The notes: generated by a model not told the origin, from the sequence alone. Numbered from the stretch's first letter, positions 54,420 to 63,534 are shown. The stretch is DNA of 64,000 bases from Alphaproteobacteria bacterium (GCA_021774335.1 JAJFJD010000057.1:1-64000); one strand, 5' to 3'. Numbers and translations are program-made.

Positions 54420-55322
54420 TTAGCCGATATCGATATCGAGTCCGATATCAAGCGCCTTGACGCTGTGGGTCAGGGCACCGGAGGAAATTAGGTCCACGCC
54501 GGTGGCTGCGACCGCGGCGACCGTTTCGGGCGTGATGCCGCCCGATGCTTCGACGAGCATCCGGCCCGCGACTTTGTCGACCGCCTGACGCATCGTCGTA
54601 TCGTTCATGTTGTCGAGCATGACGGCGTCGACGCCAAGCGGGATTAGCGTGTCCAATTGTTCGAGGGTATCCACTTCGACCTGAATTTTGACCATATGAC
54701 CGGCGCGCTTGCGGACGCTGTCGACGGCCTCGGCGATGCCGCCCGCGAGGGCGACGTGGTTGTCCTTGATCAGCACGGCGTCATCCAAGCCGAAGCGATG
54801 GTTCATGCCGCCGCCGACACGCACCGCGTATTTCTCCAGCGTGCGCAGACCGGGCGTGGTCTTTCGTGTGCAGATGATGTGGGCGTCGTGGCCCTGGATC
54901 GCGTCGACCATGCGGGCGGTCGAGGTGGCGACGCCGCATAGGCGGCCGAGGAAATTCAGTGCTACCCGCTCGCCGGTGAGGATCGCGCGCGCCGGACCGT
55001 CGACCCGGGCAAGCCGGCTGCCCGCTGCGACAGAAGCACCGTCCGGTCGTTCGACGGAAATGCGTACATTTTCGTCCAGCATCTGAAAGGCGGCGATGGC
55101 GACGTCGAGGCCGGCGACGACACCGGCGCTGCGGGCGGCAAGCGATGCGGTGGCGACGCTGTCGGAGGAGACCACCCCGTCGGTGGTCAGGTCACCGGCG
55201 CGACCGAGGTCTTCCTCGAGCGCGGCGCGCACGACGCCTTCGTATTGGATGCGGTGCAAGGGCAGGTGCGATGGCTCTGGCTGCGCGCCGGGGAAGGTCT
55301 TTACGAGTTTCATCTCGGTCAT
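54420..55322 (-). CDS. nadC: Quinolinate phosphoribosyltransferase (nicotinate-nucleotide pyrophosphorylase)
   Basis: Converts quinolinate to nicotinate mononucleotide in NAD synthesis. The 300-residue protein has VRAALEEDLGRAGDLTTDGV, GERVALNFLGRLCGVATST, CTRKTTPGLRTLEKYAV, GGGMNHRFGLDDAVLIKDNH and EVDTLEQLDTL plus VDAVMLDNM. Translation starts at ATG 55322, which overlaps the nadA stop by one base (TAATG), so the two genes are translated together. An upstream in-frame open stretch to 55628 lies inside nadA and is not part of the protein. Confidence 0.95.
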   Translation of the reverse strand: MTEMKLVKTFPGAQPEPSHLPLHRIQYEGVVRAALEEDLGRAGDLTTDGVVSSDSVATASLAARSAGVVAGLDVAIAAFQMLDENVRISVERPDGASVAAGSRLARVDGPARAILTGERVALNFLGRLCGVATSTARMVDAIQGHDAHIICTRKTTPGLRTLEKYAVRVGGGMNHRFGLDDAVLIKDNHVALAGGIAEAVDSVRKRAGHMVKIQVEVDTLEQLDTLIPLGVDAVMLDNMNDTTMRQAVDKVAGRMLVEASGGITPETVAAVAATGVDLISSGALTHSVKALDIGLDIDIG

Positions 55323-56341
55323 TAGCTCAGCTCCAACATCCGTTCGACGGCACGCCGCGCGCGATCGGCGACCGCCGGATCGATTTCCACGCGAGGTTCC
55401 AAGGTCTGTAACGATTCCAGTATCTTCGGCAGTGTGATTTGCTTCATGTGCGGACAGAGATTGCACGGGCGGACGAACTCGACATCCGGGCACTCCACCG
55501 CGACGTTGTCGCTCATGGAACACTCGGTCACCATGAGGACGCGTTTCGGCTGCTTGGTCTCGACATAGTCGATCATGCCGGCCGTCGAGCCCACGAAATC
55601 GACGGCGTCCAACACATCCGGCGGGCATTCGGGATGGGCGATGATGACCACGTCTTCGAAATTCTTGCGGTAATCCTCGATCTCGGCGCCGGTGAACCGC
55701 TCATGTACCTCGCAATGGCCTTTCCAGGCGATCACTTCCACGTCGGTCTGGCTGGCGACATAGCGGGCGAGATATTCGTCGGGCAGGAAGATGACCTTGT
55801 CGGTGTCCAGCGCCTCGACGATCTTCAAGGCGTTGCCCGATGTGACGCAGACATCGCACTCGGCTTTCACCTCGGCGGTGGTGTTTACATAGGTGACGAT
55901 CGGCACGCCGGGATATTTTTCGCGCAGCAGCCGTACGTCTGCCGCCGTGATCGAGTCCGCGAGCGAGCATCCGGCCGATGCGTCCGGGATGATGACGGTC
56001 TTTTCCGGGTTCAACAGCTTCGCGGTCTCGGCCATGAAATGCACGCCGGCCAGAACGATCACGTCAGCGTCGACGGTCACTGCCTCGCGGGCGAGGGCCA
56101 GCGAATCGCCGACGACGTCCGATACGCAATGGAAGATTTCCGGCGTCTGGTAGTTATGCGCCAGAACGATCGCGTTGCGTTCTTTCTTCAGCCGGTTGAT
56201 GGCGTCCACATAGGGAGCGTGAAACGGCCATTCGATCTCTGGGATGACCCGGGCGACTTTGGCGTATAAGGGAGCCGTCGCGGCGGCGACCTCAGCCGTG
56301 TAATCAAGTGCCTGGTAATCGAGCGCTGCGGTTGAACTCAT
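55322..56341 (-). CDS. nadA: Quinolinate synthase
   Basis: An iron-sulfur enzyme that makes quinolinate from iminoaspartate and dihydroxyacetone phosphate. The 339-residue protein has [70 protein letters not shown] and [16 protein letters not shown] with the cluster cysteines. ATG 56341 follows AAGGAATCGGTC. nadB (aspartate oxidase), usually between nadA and nadC, is missing here. Two inverted-repeat operators lie upstream. Confidence 0.95.
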   Translation of the reverse strand: MSSTAALDYQALDYTAEVAAATAPLYAKVARVIPEIEWPFHAPYVDAINRLKKERNAIVLAHNYQTPEIFHCVSDVVGDSLALAREAVTVDADVIVLAGVHFMAETAKLLNPEKTVIIPDASAGCSLADSITAADVRLLREKYPGVPIVTYVNTTAEVKAECDVCVTSGNALKIVEALDTDKVIFLPDEYLARYVASQTDVEVIAWKGHCEVHERFTGAEIEDYRKNFEDVVIIAHPECPPDVLDAVDFVGSTAGMIDYVETKQPKRVLMVTECSMSDNVAVECPDVEFVRPCNLCPHMKQITLPKILESLQTLEPRVEIDPAVADRARRAVERMLELS

Positions 56342-56392
56342 GACCGATTCCTTTTCGGGGGAACGATAAGCGTCATCGAGTAAGTCTAATAT

Positions 56393-56438
56393 ATGCTCAA
56401 CATGAGCATTTACAATATTAATGCTCGCACAGAGCATT
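56393..56438. promoter_or_regulatory. Paired NadQ-type operators before nadA
   Basis: Two inverted repeats with the same arms: ATGCTC-N5-GAGCAT at 56393-56409 and again at 56421-56437 (extended to AATGCTC/GAGCATT), spaced 28 bases centre to centre, 52-100 bases before nadA. They resemble the sites proposed for the alphaproteobacterial NAD regulator NadQ, whose gene lies next door. Binding is inferred. Confidence 0.65.
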
Positions 56439-56524
56439 TCTGAAGTCAAGAAAATGTCACGGATGAATTTACAAGCGATGAAGAAGGAGGCATTTCCGGT
56501 GCTGGGGTCGTTGGCCGATTCGGA

Positions 56525-57586
56525 CTATCCGGTTACGCGACGAGCCGGAATGCCGACGCCAGGAGTCGGGCGCTCGCGCAGGACATCGCGCCGGAACCGG
56601 AAGAGTTTCGCCGGGCGGCCCCGCGATTGAGTGACCCGGTCTTCCGTCGGCTCGACCAGTTTGTTGTTGATCACGAGCCGCCGGAAATTCTGTTTGTGCA
56701 GGCCGACGCCGGACAAGGCTTCGACGACCTGCTGCAATTGCAGCAGGGTGAAACGGTCGGGCAGCAATTCGAACACGACCGGCCGGTACTTCAGTTTGCC
56801 GCGCAGCCGGCCGAGCGCTGTGGCGAGAATGCGCCGGTGATCGAGTTCCAGGGGACGGCCGGTTGTCGCGAGTGCGGTTAGCCGGTCGTCGTCCAGCGGG
56901 ATCGGGGCATTGTTCGACTTGTCCGCGTGGTTCTGCAGCGCGCCGATGGCATGATCCCGCACCGATTCCGTAACCAGACCGGCCTCATATAGCAGTTCGT
57001 AGCGTTCGAGAACCCGTTCGAAATCCCAACCTGCGTCTTCCGACCCGAATGCGATCGAGACGCGTTCCGCGCGGCGTGCGCGTTTGTGGGCATTGCTGGC
57101 CAGGTTGATCCATCGGTCGAGTTGGGGGTGGATGATCGTGTCGATCATCGCCGGTTTGCCGTCGCGCCAGTCCTCCCATGGGAAGAAGCTGTATCCGTTG
57201 ATCCATTCCGCCGGGCCTTCGCCATGGGGCTGCGCCTCGCGGACCAGGGCGAGATAGCCGATGGAGACGATGCGCGGACCGCCGACGAGTTCCCGCGGGT
57301 CGCGGTGACGGTCGGCGAAGGTATAAAGCTGTTCGAGATAACCCAGGTTCAGACCGGTCTGCTCCTCAACCCAGCTCCGGACGCCGAGATCGAGGGTTCG
57401 ATGCGCACCCGGTTCGAAGGGGCCGAAGGGTAAGGCGAAATGTCTGTCCGCCCATTTGTCGAGCGGCGCGGGCAGGGCAGGCGCAGTCATGGCTTCACGC
57501 TCGACAGTCAAGACACGCGGCGCGCCATCGGTGACGGCCACGATGACCGCATTCAGCCCGATTTCGTTGCTCGTTGCGCCAGTCAT
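56525..57586 (-). CDS. nadQ: NadQ/NrtR-like Nudix-HTH regulator of NAD synthesis
   Basis: A 353-residue protein with an N-terminal Nudix-like fold (VIVAVTDGAPRVLTVEREAM to FGPFEPGAHRTLDLGVRSWV, with the Nudix box degraded) and a C-terminal winged helix (LRGKLKYRPVVFELLPDRFT, LLQLQQVVEALSGVGLHKQN, FRRLVINNKLVEP). This is the COG4111/NadQ-type architecture known to repress nadAB genes in alphaproteobacteria. Catalytic residues of Nudix hydrolases seem lost, so it likely senses a nicotinamide nucleotide. GGAGAAACGGGAT precedes ATG 57586. Its own upstream region has no ATGCTC repeat. Confidence 0.85.
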   Translation of the reverse strand: MTGATSNEIGLNAVIVAVTDGAPRVLTVEREAMTAPALPAPLDKWADRHFALPFGPFEPGAHRTLDLGVRSWVEEQTGLNLGYLEQLYTFADRHRDPRELVGGPRIVSIGYLALVREAQPHGEGPAEWINGYSFFPWEDWRDGKPAMIDTIIHPQLDRWINLASNAHKRARRAERVSIAFGSEDAGWDFERVLERYELLYEAGLVTESVRDHAIGALQNHADKSNNAPIPLDDDRLTALATTGRPLELDHRRILATALGRLRGKLKYRPVVFELLPDRFTLLQLQQVVEALSGVGLHKQNFRRLVINNKLVEPTEDRVTQSRGRPAKLFRFRRDVLRERPTPGVGIPARRVTG

Positions 57587-57770
57587 ATCCCGTTTCTCCG
57601 AGCCGGCAGGGGCCTGGTCCTTTGTTCAGCGATGGTGCGGCATTGCCCGCGCCGAATTGTACGAATATTTGCGACGGAAACCATGGTGGAGATGAGTCTA
57701 TGCGGCCATCACGGGGCTATTACAGAATAGTCGCGTTTACGGCGGCAGACCTTAAGTCGTGGGCGTAGCG

Positions 57771-58268
57771 TCAAAAACCGACGCCGTATCCGATACTTCC
57801 GCCATGGCTGCCATAGCCGAAACCAAAGAAGAAGGGCGAATAATGCCGACGGTGATGGCTGTAATGGCCATAATGCCGGTCGGGATAGCCTTTATACGGG
57901 TGGCTGTCTTTCGTTGCCGTCGACTTCGGGGCATTGCCGTCCGCGGATTTCAGGTCGCCCTGCGTCTTCCACGTTCCGTCGGGCTGGCGGCAGGCTGTGC
58001 CGTAGGCGGTTTCGGTCTTGCCGCCGATCGTGACGGTCCGCTGATACTCGCGGCATTGCTGACCGTTCCAGTCTTTCTCCATCGCCCGTTGGAAGGCCTT
58101 GTTGCTCACCTCGGAATCGCTGGCCGGTTTGGTGTCCGGCAGGGCCGCCGTGGTTTTCGTGGTTTCCGTGGTTTGGCACCCGGCAAGCGCGAGACCGCCG
58201 GCGAGCAGCAGAATGGCCGAAAGTTTGGCATTTGGGCGCGGCAATCTGCCGATCTTCGATGATCTCAT
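57771..58268 (-). CDS. RT0821/17-kDa-antigen-like surface lipoprotein
   Basis: A 165-residue lipoprotein: signal ending in lipobox LALAGC, a linker, the conserved domain [20 protein letters not shown] with [19 protein letters not shown] (two cysteines), and a His/Gly/Tyr-rich tail ([20 protein letters not shown]). The domain is known from alphaproteobacterial RT0821-type surface proteins. The histidine-rich tail might bind metal. ATG 58268 is chosen; the frame opens at 58313. Confidence 0.78.
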   Translation of the reverse strand: MRSSKIGRLPRPNAKLSAILLLAGGLALAGCQTTETTKTTAALPDTKPASDSEVSNKAFQRAMEKDWNGQQCREYQRTVTIGGKTETAYGTACRQPDGTWKTQGDLKSADGNAPKSTATKDSHPYKGYPDRHYGHYSHHRRHYSPFFFGFGYGSHGGSIGYGVGF

Positions 58269-58427
58269 CGCGAACGATCCTCGCTGTACCTTCGTCAAAT
58301 CCTGCCCATCCATCGATATTTTCGCTTTCCAGGCCTCTTAACGCAATGCACGATATTGCGCTGGGATCGGTAAAGTAAATGCTACCGGGGCCGCAGGATA
58401 CGGGTCTCGAAAAGAGGAGAGTACAGG

Positions 58428-58793
58428 ATGGCGACGGAGAATTTCTTCAATCTGGAGAACATGGAACAGGGCATTGCTCGAAAATTGGGTGAAGGGATCG
58501 CGACCCGCATCTTCGTCGGCGATCAGGTGATGCTGTCGGTGGCGGAAATCGACGCCAATTGCGAAGGCCAGCTGCATAGCCATCCGGAGGAGCAGTGGGG
58601 CCTGTGTTTGGAGGGCGATTGCGTCCGCATTCAGGACGGCGCGGAAATCCCGGTCGCGAAGGGCGACTTCTGGTGCACGCCGGGCGGTGTCGAACACGGC
58701 ATCCGCGCCGGGGCGAATGGCGCCAAGATTCTCGACATCTTCAGCCCACCGCGCGCCGAATACAGGAAGCCCGGCGAAGGATTCGGCGTCTGA
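58428..58793 (+). CDS. Cupin-domain protein
   Basis: A 121-residue single cupin. Metal ligands are likely the histidines in GQLHSHPEEQWGLCLEGD and the later GGVEHGIRAG. Residues AKGDFWCTPGGVEHGI form the second cupin motif. The function is unknown; neighbouring genes are convergent and unrelated by orientation. GAGGAGAGTACAGG precedes ATG 58428. Confidence 0.87.
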   Translation: MATENFFNLENMEQGIARKLGEGIATRIFVGDQVMLSVAEIDANCEGQLHSHPEEQWGLCLEGDCVRIQDGAEIPVAKGDFWCTPGGVEHGIRAGANGAKILDIFSPPRAEYRKPGEGFGV

Positions 58794-58803
58794 TCGGCGC
58801 GGG

Positions 58804-60117
58804 TTACTCCGCGGCGTTGGCGGCCGCCGCTGATTTCAGTGCCTGATCGAGATCCCGGATGATGTCGTCGATAGTCTCGATCCCGATCGACAGGCGGATG
58901 ACATCCGGGCCCGCACCGCAGGCGATCTGCTGCTCCTCGGATAACTGCCGGTGCGTGGTCGATGCCGGATGAATGATCAGCGACCGGGTATCGCCGATGT
59001 TGGCGAGATGGCTGAATAGCTCGACCGCCTCGACCATTCGCACCCCGGTCTCATAGCCCCCGGTGACGCCGAAGGTGAAGACCGAGCCCGCGCCGCCCGG
59101 CATGTAGCGCTGCTGCAGCGCGTGATACGGGTCCGAGTCCAACCCCGCATACGACACCCAGGAAACCGCCGGATGCTCCTGCAGGAACTGTGCGACCGCC
59201 ATTGCGTTTGCGCAGTGGCGGTCCATGCGCAGCGGCAGCGTTTCGATCCCAAGCAGCGTCAGCCAGGCGTTCATGGGCGATTGACACGCGCCAAGATCGC
59301 GCAGGCCGATCGCATGGCCGTAGATCGTGAAGGCGGTGTCGCCGAAGGTCTCGGCGAAGGTGAGGCCGTGATATTCCGGTGCGGGCTGCGATAGGCTCGG
59401 AAACTTGTCGTTCTGGAACCAGTCGAAGGTACCGGAATCTACCACCATACCGCCGACTGCCGTGCCGTTCCCGGAGAGGAATTTGGTGGTCGAGTGGATC
59501 ACGATATCCGCGCCATGCTCAATGGGCTTACAAAGGTATGGCGTGGCCATCGTGTTATCTACTAGTAGAGGAATGCCGGCTTGCTTGGCGACCTCGGCGA
59601 CGGCGGCGATGTCGACGACGATGCCACCCGGATTGGCGAGGCTCTCGATGAAGATCGCCTTGGTCCGGTCCGTGACCGCATTGGCGAAATTGGCCGGGTC
59701 GTCCGGGTCGACGAAGATCGCCTTCCATCCGAATTTCTTGTAGCTGTGGCCCATCTGGTTCAGCGATCCGCCATACAGCTTGTTGGCGGCGACCACCTCG
59801 TCGCCCGGTCCCATCAACGGAAACAGCGCGAGGATTTGGGCCGCGTGACCCGAGGCGGTGGCGGTGCCGCCGCGTCCGCCTTCGAGGGCCGCGACCCGCT
59901 CTTCCAGGACGGCGACCGTCGGATTGGTCAGCCGGGAATAGATGAAGCCGGGGAGCTGCAAGTTGAACAGCGATGCGGCGTGGTCGGCGTCTTCGAACAC
60001 GTAGGACGTGGTTTGATAGATCGGCGTCTGGCGTGCGCCGGTATGCGGGTCCGGTGCGCCGCCCGCATGAACGGCAAGGGTTTCGACACCGGGTTTCGGA
60101 GGGATGGATTGTGACAT
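58804..60117 (-). CDS. O-acetylhomoserine aminocarboxypropyltransferase paralogue
   Basis: A 437-residue PLP enzyme of the Cys/Met metabolism family, similar in layout to metY at 1315-2631: AVHAGGAPDPHTGARQTPIY, SRLTNPTVAVLEERVAALEG, NKLYGGSLNQMG, PLP lysine K212 in IHSTTKFLSGNGTAVGG, and SLIIHPASTTHRQL with IRLSIGIE. It could sulfhydrylate O-acetylhomoserine with another sulfur donor. It follows a CoA-binding protein gene, a common pairing. No SAM-II-like leader is visible. Confidence 0.9.
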   Translation of the reverse strand: MSQSIPPKPGVETLAVHAGGAPDPHTGARQTPIYQTTSYVFEDADHAASLFNLQLPGFIYSRLTNPTVAVLEERVAALEGGRGGTATASGHAAQILALFPLMGPGDEVVAANKLYGGSLNQMGHSYKKFGWKAIFVDPDDPANFANAVTDRTKAIFIESLANPGGIVVDIAAVAEVAKQAGIPLLVDNTMATPYLCKPIEHGADIVIHSTTKFLSGNGTAVGGMVVDSGTFDWFQNDKFPSLSQPAPEYHGLTFAETFGDTAFTIYGHAIGLRDLGACQSPMNAWLTLLGIETLPLRMDRHCANAMAVAQFLQEHPAVSWVSYAGLDSDPYHALQQRYMPGGAGSVFTFGVTGGYETGVRMVEAVELFSHLANIGDTRSLIIHPASTTHRQLSEEQQIACGAGPDVIRLSIGIETIDDIIRDLDQALKSAAAANAAE

Positions 60118-60210
60118 GGCGGGCCGCCCGCTGTGATGGATGGAGGATCGCCGATCCTATCGGAATAGCGGCGGCTTCGACAGCGTGGGTCGAATGAAAG
60201 GTGAATGGTG

Positions 60211-60693
60211 TCAGATGCGCCGGCGTTTGGAGCTGATCACGCCGGAATTCATGCCGAGCCAGCTTAATTCGCCGCACAGGCGCGAGAACTCGATCTTCGG
60301 GCAGCGGTCCATCACCACGTCGAGGCCCGCGTCCGTGGCCCGTTTGGCGGCGTCATCGTTGCGCACGCCGATCTGCATCCAGACGGATTTCGCGCCGATC
60401 GCGATGGCCTCGTCGGTGATCTGCCCAGCCGCTTCCGAATTGCGGAAGATGTCGACCATATCCACCGGCGATCCGATATCACCGAGGCTGCCGACCACCG
60501 GCTCGCCGAGGATTTCCTGACCAGCCGCGCGCGGATTGACCGGAATGACGCGGTAGCCCTTGCGCTGCAAATACTTCATCACGAAGAAGCTCGGCCGGTT
60601 CCAGCTGGTGCTGGCGCCGGGCATGGCAATCACGCGCGTTCGCCGCAGAATACCGCGGATATAGGTGTCGTCGTAGGCGAGGGGCGTGGTCAT
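60211..60693 (-). CDS. CoA-binding domain protein
   Basis: A 160-residue CoA_binding_2 Rossmann protein (TRVIAMPGASTSWNRPSFFV, YRVIPVNPRAAGQEILGEPV, VDMVDIFRNSEAA, KSVWMQIGVRNDDAAKRATD, ending VMDRCPKIEFSRL). Proteins of this family are often encoded beside O-acetylhomoserine sulfhydrylases. Their binding partner is unresolved. It sits between the hydratase and the metY paralogue on the same strand, with 19- and 93-base gaps, probably one operon. Confidence 0.9.
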   Translation of the reverse strand: MTTPLAYDDTYIRGILRRTRVIAMPGASTSWNRPSFFVMKYLQRKGYRVIPVNPRAAGQEILGEPVVGSLGDIGSPVDMVDIFRNSEAAGQITDEAIAIGAKSVWMQIGVRNDDAAKRATDAGLDVVMDRCPKIEFSRLCGELSWLGMNSGVISSKRRRI

Positions 60694-60712
60694 GCTGGCT
60701 GATCCGTAACTG

Positions 60713-61510
60713 TCACTTGTCGCGCCAGACGGGCGCGCGTTTCTCTAGAAATGCGTCGATGCCTTCTTCGGCGTCCGCGGCGGTCATGTTCTCGGCCATC
60801 ACGCCGCCGCAATAGGCGTAGGCGTCTTCGAGGCCCATCTCGAGTTGCTTGTAGAAGGCTTCCTTGCCGACCTTGAGCGTATGCGCCGATTTCGAGGCAA
60901 TCTTTGCGGCCAACCCGGTGACTTCGGCGTCGAGTTGATCCGCCGGGACGACACGATTGACTAGCCCGGTTCGATACGCTTCCGCCGCGTCGACGGGATC
61001 GCCGGTCAGCAGCATCTCCATCATCGCCTTGCGGCCCACTTTGCGGCTGATCGGCACCATCGGGGTCGAACAGAACAACCCGATATGGACGCCGGGCGTC
61101 GCGAAGGCGGCAGTGTCCGCCGCGATGGCCAGATCGGCGGTCGCAGCCAATTGGCAGCCGGCGGCGCTGGCCATCGCGTGCACTTTGGCGATCACGGGTT
61201 GCGGCAGCCGCGTGATCGTCAACATCAATGCCGAACAGGTCTCGAACATCGTCCTATAGAAGTCGCTGGTCGGGTTGGCGCGCAGTTCACGCATGTCATG
61301 GCCGGCGCAAAAGGCGGGCCCGGCAGCGGCCAGGACAACGACGCGGACCGAGGGATCGGCGGTGATGGCGTCCAGCGCGGACTTCAATTCCTGCATGAGG
61401 GCCATCGACAATGCGTTCCGCGCCACCGGACGGTTCAGCGTCAGGGTGCAGACGCCATTCTCGTCGGACCGAAGAAGGATTGGCTCGTTGACTTGGTTCT
61501 GCTGCGCCAT
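60713..61510 (-). CDS. Enoyl-CoA hydratase/isomerase family protein
   Basis: A 265-residue crotonase-fold protein: LNRPVARNALSMALMQELK, the oxyanion stretch AGPAFCAGHDMRELR, the second region VIAKVHAMASAAGCQLAATA and the GVHIGLFCSTPMV segment, which has a histidine in place of the usual glutamate-rich loop. The catalytic acids of classical hydratases are partly absent, so it may act as an isomerase or other crotonase. It heads the minus-strand group leading to the metY paralogue. Confidence 0.87.
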   Translation of the reverse strand: MAQQNQVNEPILLRSDENGVCTLTLNRPVARNALSMALMQELKSALDAITADPSVRVVVLAAAGPAFCAGHDMRELRANPTSDFYRTMFETCSALMLTITRLPQPVIAKVHAMASAAGCQLAATADLAIAADTAAFATPGVHIGLFCSTPMVPISRKVGRKAMMEMLLTGDPVDAAEAYRTGLVNRVVPADQLDAEVTGLAAKIASKSAHTLKVGKEAFYKQLEMGLEDAYAYCGGVMAENMTAADAEEGIDAFLEKRAPVWRDK

Positions 61511-61681
61511 GCGTGACCAAATTCTTTCTGGTGTGGATCATCGGAAGACCGGCGGCTTCTTTTTTGCCGGATTAGCGGTTCCGAGTAAACGCGTTATACC
61601 GTCGCGCAAATTTGTTGTCCCAGGTATGTCCGCGATCCGCTACACTTGGGATGCTTGGGTGTCCGAAAGCAGGAGTAGATC

Positions 61682-62143
61682 ATGCCGTATGACGGTCTTG
61701 AGTTTCGCGATCCGATCGCCGACAGGTTGGAACAGGCGCACGCCCGGTTGCGCGACCGCCAGCATTGGATTTCAGGAAAATACTTCGAAGAGGATGGACG
61801 GGGCGATCGCTATTGCGTCCTAGGCGCGCTGGCCGAGGATGCGGCGGGCGACGGCTGTATGATATCGGACGCCGACGGCCGGAAGACGGTGATGTGGCTG
61901 GGCCGGCATCTGGCAGGCGCAGACATGTCCTTCGATGCGGCCGCCAAGGTCGTCTACAACTACAACGACGGATATGCGGCGCTCGAACAGGTAAGCCAAT
62001 CGCTTTCTGGTTTGCTCTTCATGACGCGCAATCGGGAGATCGACGGTCATGGCCGTGTCCTGGACATGCTGAGCACGGCACGGGATGTTCGCCTCAAGGA
62101 GCTGGGTCTTGCGGACCGGCCGTTGGCGACGGTAGCCGACTGA
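61682..62143 (+). CDS. Conserved protein, DUF6197-like
   Basis: A 153-residue protein. It resembles a small family (DUF6197) by the WISGKYFEEDGRGDRYCVLG and ALAEDA stretch followed by a region with AAKVVYNYNDGYAALEQV. No catalytic motif or membrane segment is visible, so the function is unknown. AGGAG precedes ATG 61682. It is followed by a 220-base gap before the ribosomal genes. Confidence 0.65.
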   Translation: MPYDGLEFRDPIADRLEQAHARLRDRQHWISGKYFEEDGRGDRYCVLGALAEDAAGDGCMISDADGRKTVMWLGRHLAGADMSFDAAAKVVYNYNDGYAALEQVSQSLSGLLFMTRNREIDGHGRVLDMLSTARDVRLKELGLADRPLATVAD

Positions 62144-62226
62144 AGACCTTGAGTTGCCGAAAATCACACAAATACAGCGGGTTAACGGCCTATCGATTCT
62201 TGGCGGTCTTTCAGCAATTTAGGTAA

Positions 62227-62242
62227 CGGTATTATAATACCG
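62227..62242. promoter_or_regulatory. 16-bp perfect palindrome upstream of the rplM promoter
   Basis: CGGTATTATAATACCG is a perfect 16-bp palindrome about 48 bases before the -35 of rplM. It may be an operator; only one such palindrome is expected by chance in a window of this size. Confidence 0.35.
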
Positions 62243-62289
62243 CACTTATATCCCATTGATTTAGAACATAAAAAGCCGGAACATTTTCG

Positions 62290-62317
62290 TTGACTTGTGT
62301 TTCGCTTCTGCGATACT
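62290..62317 (+). promoter_or_regulatory. Sigma-70-like promoter of rplM-rpsI
   Basis: -35 TTGACT (62290-62295), 16-base spacer and -10 GATACT (62312-62317), 46 bases before the rplM start. Confidence 0.6.
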
Positions 62318-62362
62318 CCGCCGCCATTCAGAAACGCGATGGGATCGCGGGACGAGAGAACC

Positions 62363-62827
62363 ATGAAAACCTTTTCATTAAAGCCTGCCGACGTGGACAA
62401 GAAGTGGATCATCGTCGACGCCGATGGCGTCGTTTTGGGCCGTATGGCCGCGATCATCGCCAATATTCTGCGCGGCAAGCACAAGCCGACCTTCACGCCG
62501 CATGTCGACGGCGGCGACTACGTGATTGTCATCAACGCCGAGAAAGTGGCGCTGACCGGCAAGAAGCGGACCGACAAGATCTACTACCGGCACACCGGAT
62601 ATCCCGGCGGCATCAAGTCGCGCACTGCGGGACAGATTCTTGACGGCAACAAGCCGCAGGATGTCGTTCTCAAGGCGGTTCAGCGCATGTTGCCCAGGAA
62701 TAAGCTGGCGCGGACGCAGATCGGTAACCTCAAAGTTTACGCCGGGACGGAGCATCCGCATGCGGCGCAGAATCCCGAGCCCCTCGACGTCGCGGCGATG
62801 AACGCAAAGAACAAACGGAGCGCCTAA
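62363..62827 (+). CDS. rplM: 50S ribosomal protein L13
   Basis: A 154-residue large-subunit protein of the L13 family: [77 protein letters not shown] and [13 protein letters not shown]. The longer frame from 62297 is not part of the gene; ATG 62363 follows GAGAGAACC. rpsI follows after two bases, the universal L13-S9 operon. Confidence 0.97.
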   Translation: MKTFSLKPADVDKKWIIVDADGVVLGRMAAIIANILRGKHKPTFTPHVDGGDYVIVINAEKVALTGKKRTDKIYYRHTGYPGGIKSRTAGQILDGNKPQDVVLKAVQRMLPRNKLARTQIGNLKVYAGTEHPHAAQNPEPLDVAAMNAKNKRSA

Positions 62828-62829
62828 CG

Positions 62830-63441
62830 ATGGCGGACGAAAAGAAACCAGAGACCGAAGAGGCCGCGGCGACTGACGCTGCGCCCAAGGCGGAAGCAGC
62901 TGCGCCGGCCGAGGAAAAGTCGACGACGGTAACGGATTTATCTCAGCTCGGCGAAGCGATGGCCGCGGCCGATGCGCCGACGCCGGCGCCGGCTGCCACG
63001 CCGGTGACGCCTGTCATCGATCCCAGTACGCCGGTCCAACCGCAGATCGACGCCCAAGGACGGTCCTATGCGACCGGCAAGCGGAAAGACGCGGTTGCGC
63101 GGGTTTGGATCAAGCCGGGCAAGGGCGAGGTGACCGTCAACAAACGGTCGATCGACACGTATTTCGCACGCCCTGTGCTGCGCATGGTGATCAACCAGCC
63201 CTTCGTTGCGGCGGCGCGCGATAAACAGTACGACGTGATTTGCACGGTGAAGGGCGGCGGTTTGTCCGGTCAGGCCGGTGCGGTTCGCCACGGCATCAGC
63301 AAGGCGCTGTCATTGTTCGAGCCGGCCCTGCGGGAAACCCTGAAGAAGGGCGGCTTCCTGACGCGTGATGCGCGTGTGGTCGAACGGAAGAAGTACGGTA
63401 AGGCCAAGGCCCGACGAAGCTTCCAGTTCTCCAAACGCTAA
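62830..63441 (+). CDS. rpsI: 30S ribosomal protein S9 with long N-terminal extension
   Basis: A 203-residue protein; the canonical S9 core ([69 protein letters not shown]) covers only about 125 residues. The first about 75 residues are an Ala/Pro/Glu-rich, low-complexity acidic extension. Shorter extensions occur in several alphaproteobacteria; this one is large. It is translated directly after rplM. Confidence 0.96.
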   Translation: MADEKKPETEEAAATDAAPKAEAAAPAEEKSTTVTDLSQLGEAMAAADAPTPAPAATPVTPVIDPSTPVQPQIDAQGRSYATGKRKDAVARVWIKPGKGEVTVNKRSIDTYFARPVLRMVINQPFVAAARDKQYDVICTVKGGGLSGQAGAVRHGISKALSLFEPALRETLKKGGFLTRDARVVERKKYGKAKARRSFQFSKR

Positions 63442-63467
63442 CCCCAGTTTCAAGGACAGTTCGATTG

Positions 63468-63500
63468 TCGGGCGTCCCCAGCGGGGGCGCCCGATTTGTT
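63468..63500 (+). terminator. Terminator after rpsI
   Basis: TCGGGCGTCCCC (63468-63479) pairs with GGGGGCGCCCGA (63483-63494), with one wobble pair and loop AGC, followed by TTTGTTTTG. Confidence 0.9.
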
Positions 63501-63534
63501 TTGGGCCCGACTTGTTTGAGTAAGGAGATATCCC

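Noticed and set aside
60118..60250. SAM-II-type leader before the second metY paralogue
   Set aside because: The upstream region overlaps the CoA-binding gene's end and shows none of the GCTTGC or GCTAAA elements in order.
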